From: Streptomyces sp. B21-105
Lineage (GTDB): Bacteria; Actinomycetota; Actinomycetes; Streptomycetales; Streptomycetaceae
DNA length: 64,000 nt
Assembly (NCBI RefSeq): GCF_036898465.1
Contig: NZ_JARUMJ010000001.1
Coordinates: forward strand, 6,448,001-6,512,000
Direction of reading: 5' to 3'
Shown here: one piece after another, positions 61,351-64,000 of the stretch
Position numbering within the stretch: the stretch's first letter is position 1
How the letters are laid out: each line of letters starts with the position of its first letter
Program-made: the position numbers and the translations under genes
Notes under the pieces: generated by a model
The model's input: only the letters and a program-made list of their open reading frames with translations
Database searches by the model: none
Told to the model about the DNA's origin: nothing

Positions 61351-62016
61351 GTGAACAAGGCGCAGCTCGTAGAAGCGATTGCCGACAAGCTGGGCGGTCG
61401 CCAGCAGGCCGCCGAGGCGGTCGACGCGGTCCTGGACGCCATCGTCCGCGCGACGGTCGCCGGCGACCGGGTCTCGGTCACCGGCTTCGGTTCGTTCGAG
61501 AAGGTCGACCGGCCGGCCCGCTACGCCCGCAACCCCCAGACGGGCGAGCGGGTTCGGGTCAAGAAGACGTCCGTCCCGCGCTTCCGTGCAGGCCAGGGCT
61601 TCAAGGACCTGGTCAGCGGCTCGAAGAAGCTCCCGCGCGGCGGCGAGGTCGCTGTCAAGAAGGCCCCCAAGGGAAGCCTGACCGGCGGCGCCTCCGCGAC
61701 GGTCAAGAAGGCCGCCGCGAAGAAGGCCGCCCCCGCGAAGAGGGCGTCGGCCGCCGCGAAGAAGGCCGCCCCCGCGAAGAAGACGACGGCCGCCGCGAAG
61801 AAGACCACGGCCACCGCCAAGAAGACCACCGCGAAGAAGAGCGCCGCCAAGAGCACGACGGCGGCCAAGAAGACCACCACCGCGAAGTCGGCCGCCGCGA
61901 AGAAGACGGCGGCCAAGAAGGCCCCGGCGAAGAAGGCGACGGCCACGAAGGCCCCCGCCAGGAAGTCCACCGCCCGCAAGACCACCGCCAAGAAGGCCAC
62001 CGCCCGCAACGCATAA
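61351..62016 (+). CDS. hupS: HU-family DNA-binding protein with lysine-rich tail (HupS)
   Basis: A 221-residue nucleoid protein. Residues 1-95 are a typical HU domain (NKAQLVEAIADKLGG, VSVTGFGSFEKVDRPARYARNPQTGERV, VPRFRAGQGFKDLV). Residues from about 100 on form a tail of repeated AAKKAAPAKK/TTAKK motifs like histone H1. Such HupS proteins compact DNA in Streptomyces spores. GTG 61351 has AAGGGGAAG upstream; in-frame codons to 61270 lie in the promoter area, which is AT-richer (61255-61340). A terminator follows. Confidence 0.96.
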   Translation: MNKAQLVEAIADKLGGRQQAAEAVDAVLDAIVRATVAGDRVSVTGFGSFEKVDRPARYARNPQTGERVRVKKTSVPRFRAGQGFKDLVSGSKKLPRGGEVAVKKAPKGSLTGGASATVKKAAAKKAAPAKRASAAAKKAAPAKKTTAAAKKTTATAKKTTAKKSAAKSTTAAKKTTTAKSAAAKKTAAKKAPAKKATATKAPARKSTARKTTAKKATARNA

Positions 62017-62035
62017 GGCACCTGGGGCACTCACG

Positions 62036-62074
62036 CGCCGGGCCGGACTCCCTCTCGGAGCCCGGCCCGCGGCG
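62036..62074 (+). terminator. Terminator after hupS
   Basis: CGCCGGGCCGGACTCC pairs with GGAGCCCGGCCCGCGGCG (one bulge each side) around a 5-nt loop, 20 nt after the hupS stop. Confidence 0.75.
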
Positions 62075-62106
62075 TGTCCGGCGGCTCTCGGTCGGCGGGA
62101 ACTCCC

Positions 62107-62310
62107 TCAGAACGTCTGGAGCGTCACCAGGGTGATCCTGGGACGTTCCTTCGGCCCGTCCGTCTCGATCCGCACCCGCTGCCCGGGCCGCAGCAGCCTC
62201 AGCCCGCCCGCGTCGAAGGCCGGCGCGTCGAAGGGCACCGGCGTGCCGTCGTCGAGCAGCACCTGTCCGCTGCGGGTGTCGGGGTCGTACGTGTATGCGG
62301 TCGCCTGCAT
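62107..62310 (-). CDS. Small conserved protein (67 aa), possible OB/cold-shock-like fold
   Basis: MQATAYTYDPDTRSGQVLLD, GTPVPFDAPAFDAGGLRLLR, PGQRVRIETDGPKERPRITL, then VTLQTF. The pattern of short strands with GxVLLDDGTPVPF and LRPGQRVRIE resembles the five-strand barrel of cold-shock-like proteins but lacks the RNP motifs, so RNA binding is doubtful. It lies 9 nt after cofC on the minus strand and is probably co-transcribed with it. Confidence 0.8.
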   Translation of the reverse strand: MQATAYTYDPDTRSGQVLLDDGTPVPFDAPAFDAGGLRLLRPGQRVRIETDGPKERPRITLVTLQTF

Positions 62311-62319
62311 GGCGGCAGC

Positions 62320-62958
62320 CTACTGCCCGGGGATCAGCAGGCGCGCGGTCGCCGCGGCCGTCCGGGGCCCCACGCCCAGCGCCAGCGCGGCGCGCAGGTC
62401 CTCGCCGGTGTCCACGTCCTGGCGTACCGAATCCACCTCGCGAAGACGTAGTTCCACGGCTCCGGAGGCAAGATGGCGGGCCCGGGAATCCGGGCCGAAC
62501 GCGGGGCGCAACGCACGGCCGGGGGCGACGGCGAGAAGCGTGGTGCCGATTGCGGCCGCGTCCGGAAGGAATGCGCGGGGGAATTCCGCGGCCGCGTCCA
62601 GCACCCGGGCCAATTCGGGCGCGCGCAGCGACGGCAGATCGGCGTTGAGGGCCGCGAGGGGCGCGTCGGGACGAAAAGCGCGTACGACGGCCGCCCCGTG
62701 GGCCAGTGCGGCGTTCAGGCCCGCTCCAGGCTCGTCCGGGACGATCCGGGCGCCCAGGGCGGCCAACGTACGTCCGGCCAGGGCGTCGTCCGTGACCACG
62801 GCCACATCCCGTACCGCGGACGAGGCCAGCGCGGCCGTCACGGTGTCCTCGGCGAACGCCAGCGCGACACCCGGGCGCAGAGCGTCGGCGGCCGTGTCCG
62901 CGAGCCTGCTCTTGGCCAGCGCCAAGGGTTTCAGGGGTATGACCAAGGTCCATCGCAC
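62320..62958 (-). CDS. cofC: 2-phospho-L-lactate (or phosphoenolpyruvate) guanylyltransferase
   Basis: A 212-residue nucleotidyltransferase of coenzyme F420 synthesis. It opens WTLVIPLKPLALAKSRLA, with LAFAEDTVTAAL, VTDDALAGRTLAALGARIVPDEPGAGLNAALAHG, the metal-binding LAALNADLPSLRAPELARVLD and FGPDSRARHLASGAVELRL. The product would be passed to CofD, not in the window. GTG 62958 has GGAGAGG upstream. Naming the donor acid (phospholactate or PEP) is not possible from sequence. Confidence 0.9.
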   Translation of the reverse strand: MRWTLVIPLKPLALAKSRLADTAADALRPGVALAFAEDTVTAALASSAVRDVAVVTDDALAGRTLAALGARIVPDEPGAGLNAALAHGAAVVRAFRPDAPLAALNADLPSLRAPELARVLDAAAEFPRAFLPDAAAIGTTLLAVAPGRALRPAFGPDSRARHLASGAVELRLREVDSVRQDVDTGEDLRAALALGVGPRTAAATARLLIPGQ

Positions 62959-63121
62959 CGGTGTGCCTCTCCTCTCTTGTCGCGGTCATTGTCACCCGGC
63001 CCGTCCGTGCGCGGGCCGCGCGGGCGTACGGTGTTCTCGACAGACCCGCAGTCCGGGGCGACACTTGTGCGGCCCCGGGCTCCGGTGCAGGCCCAGGGAA
63101 GTCCTAGAGGAAGGTGTTCGC

Positions 63122-64000
63122 GTGCCCCGCCGCAGAATCGGCTTCTGGTACCGCTTCGCCGCGGTGCTGTGCAAACCCTGGCTGGTGGTTCTGATCAAGC
63201 GGGATTGGCGCGGAATGGAGCACATTCCGGCCGAGGGTGGATTTATCACCGCGGTGAACCACAATTCGCATGTCGATCCCTTCGCGTACGCGCACTTTCA
63301 GTACAACACCGGACGGGTGCCGCGATTCCTGGCGAAGAGCGGGCTTTTCCGGGAGGGATTCGTCGGTGCCGCGATGCGCGGCACCGGGCAGATCCCCGTC
63401 TACCGCGAGAGCACGGACGCGCTGAGCGCCTTCCGGGCCGCCATCGACGCGGTGGAGCGTGGCGAGTGCGTCGCGTTCTACCCCGAGGGCACCCTCACCC
63501 GTGACCCCGACGGCTGGCCGATGACCGCCAAGACCGGCGCCGCGCGCGTGGCCCTGCAGACCAGGTGCCCGGTGATCCCGGTCGCCCAGTGGGGCGCCAA
63601 CGAACTGCTGGCTCCGTACGCCAAGAAGCCCGACCTCTTTCCGCGCAAGACCCACCATGTGCTCGCCGGCCCGCCCGTCGACCTCTCACGGTTCTACGGC
63701 CGGGAGATCACCCCCGAACTGCTGAAAGAGGCCACGGAGGTCATCATGGCGGCCGTCACCGGGCTGCTGGAGGAGATCCGCGGCGAGAAGGCGCCGAAGA
63801 CGCCCTACGACCCCCGCCGGGAGCGCATCGAGCAGCGCCGCCGCACCCAGGCGGAGACCGCCGCGGAGAACGGTGCGGTGACCGCCGCGGAGAACGGCGC
63901 GGAGAACGGTGCGGTGACCGCCGCGGAGAACGGTGCGGGGGTCGGTGGCCCGCGCATCGACCGCATCGACCGCACCGGCCGTGTGGAGACCGGGCACGCG
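63122..64000 (+). CDS. 1-acyl-sn-glycerol-3-phosphate acyltransferase family (PlsC-like), 3' end cut by the window
   Basis: The frame from GTG 63122 (AGGAAGG 8 nt upstream) stays open to the window end (293 residues). PlsC motifs are clear: NHNSHVDPF (catalytic His and Asp), IPVYRE, FYPEGTLTRD (motif III) and CPVIPVAQWG (motif IV). It should acylate lysophosphatidic acid or a related lipid at the membrane. After residue 225 the chain turns charged, then into eight tetrapeptide units such as AENG and AVTA. In other Streptomyces gpsA and ddl follow; here they lie outside. Confidence 0.9.
   Translation, partial: MPRRRIGFWYRFAAVLCKPWLVVLIKRDWRGMEHIPAEGGFITAVNHNSHVDPFAYAHFQYNTGRVPRFLAKSGLFREGFVGAAMRGTGQIPVYRESTDALSAFRAAIDAVERGECVAFYPEGTLTRDPDGWPMTAKTGAARVALQTRCPVIPVAQWGANELLAPYAKKPDLFPRKTHHVLAGPPVDLSRFYGREITPELLKEATEVIMAAVTGLLEEIRGEKAPKTPYDPRRERIEQRRRTQAETAAENGAVTAAENGAENGAVTAAENGAGVGGPRIDRIDRTGRVETGHA
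63851..63946 (+). repeat. Eight 12-bp in-frame units in the PlsC-like gene
   Basis: Twelve-nucleotide units of the types GCGGAGAACGGT and GCGGTGACCGCC repeat eight times from 63851, coding AETA, AENG, AVTA, AENG, AENG, AVTA, AENG, AGVG. Confidence 0.85.

Overview
The window is chromosomal DNA from a high-GC actinomycete, almost certainly a Streptomyces. Evidence: very GC-rich third codon positions, many GTG starts, two conservons (cvnABCD), a lysine-tailed HU protein (HupS), the accB-accE pair, an IclR regulator of the NdgR type beside leuCD, and GluRS plus GatCAB in place of a GlnRS. From memory, the gene order matches the S. coelicolor core region around SCO5501 to SCO5558. No plasmid, phage, IS element, CRISPR array or biosynthetic cluster was recognised.

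Layout. 1-17574: the end of gatB, then mostly single genes: a small membrane protein, an acyltransferase, an MMPL exporter with a GNAT gene, small proteins, a large ATPase-LuxR regulator, a lipoprotein sugar-dehydrogenase homologue, an aldo/keto reductase, a D-2-hydroxyacid dehydrogenase and a membrane PAS-GGDEF-EAL protein with a degenerate EAL domain. 17575-23440: ilvBNC behind a leader peptide and attenuator, then serA, ending in a 42-bp tandem repeat array fused to a terminator. 23450-30535: an MFS exporter with divergent TetR, then a PucR regulator divergent from proline dehydrogenase and pruA, with an iminopeptidase-like hydrolase behind. 30536-35554: a structured leader with a 43-codon gene, leuB, ilvE, and cimA behind a second probable attenuator. 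35671-40664: a TPM-type membrane protein, an amidase-like protein, a YceI protein and accB-accE. 40791-51458: two complete conservons in tandem on the minus strand. 52063-56392: a 62-codon gene, an FAH-family gene overlapping gltX, an orphan RelE-like gene, a HAD hydrolase and five tRNA genes (Gln, Glu, Glu, Gln, Glu). 56457-64000: a MerR regulator with an apparent frameshift, a DUF4188 gene, ndgR divergent from leuCD, a 76-codon gene, hupS, a 67-codon gene, cofC and a truncated PlsC-type acyltransferase.

Two themes connect scattered genes. Branched-chain amino-acid synthesis is spread over four loci (ilvBNC, leuB/ilvE, cimA, leuCD) with transcription attenuation predicted at two of them and NdgR at a third; leuA and ilvD are not here. 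Indirect Gln-tRNA synthesis is represented by gatB, gltX and two tRNA-Gln genes next to three tRNA-Glu genes. The most interesting signals are the two BCAA leaders, the tandem conservons whose B, C and D parts are nearly identical while the sensor A proteins differ but share a C-terminal motif, the structured leader near 30.6 kb, and several in-frame micro-repeats. All functional statements come from reading translations and recalled family knowledge; no database search was run.
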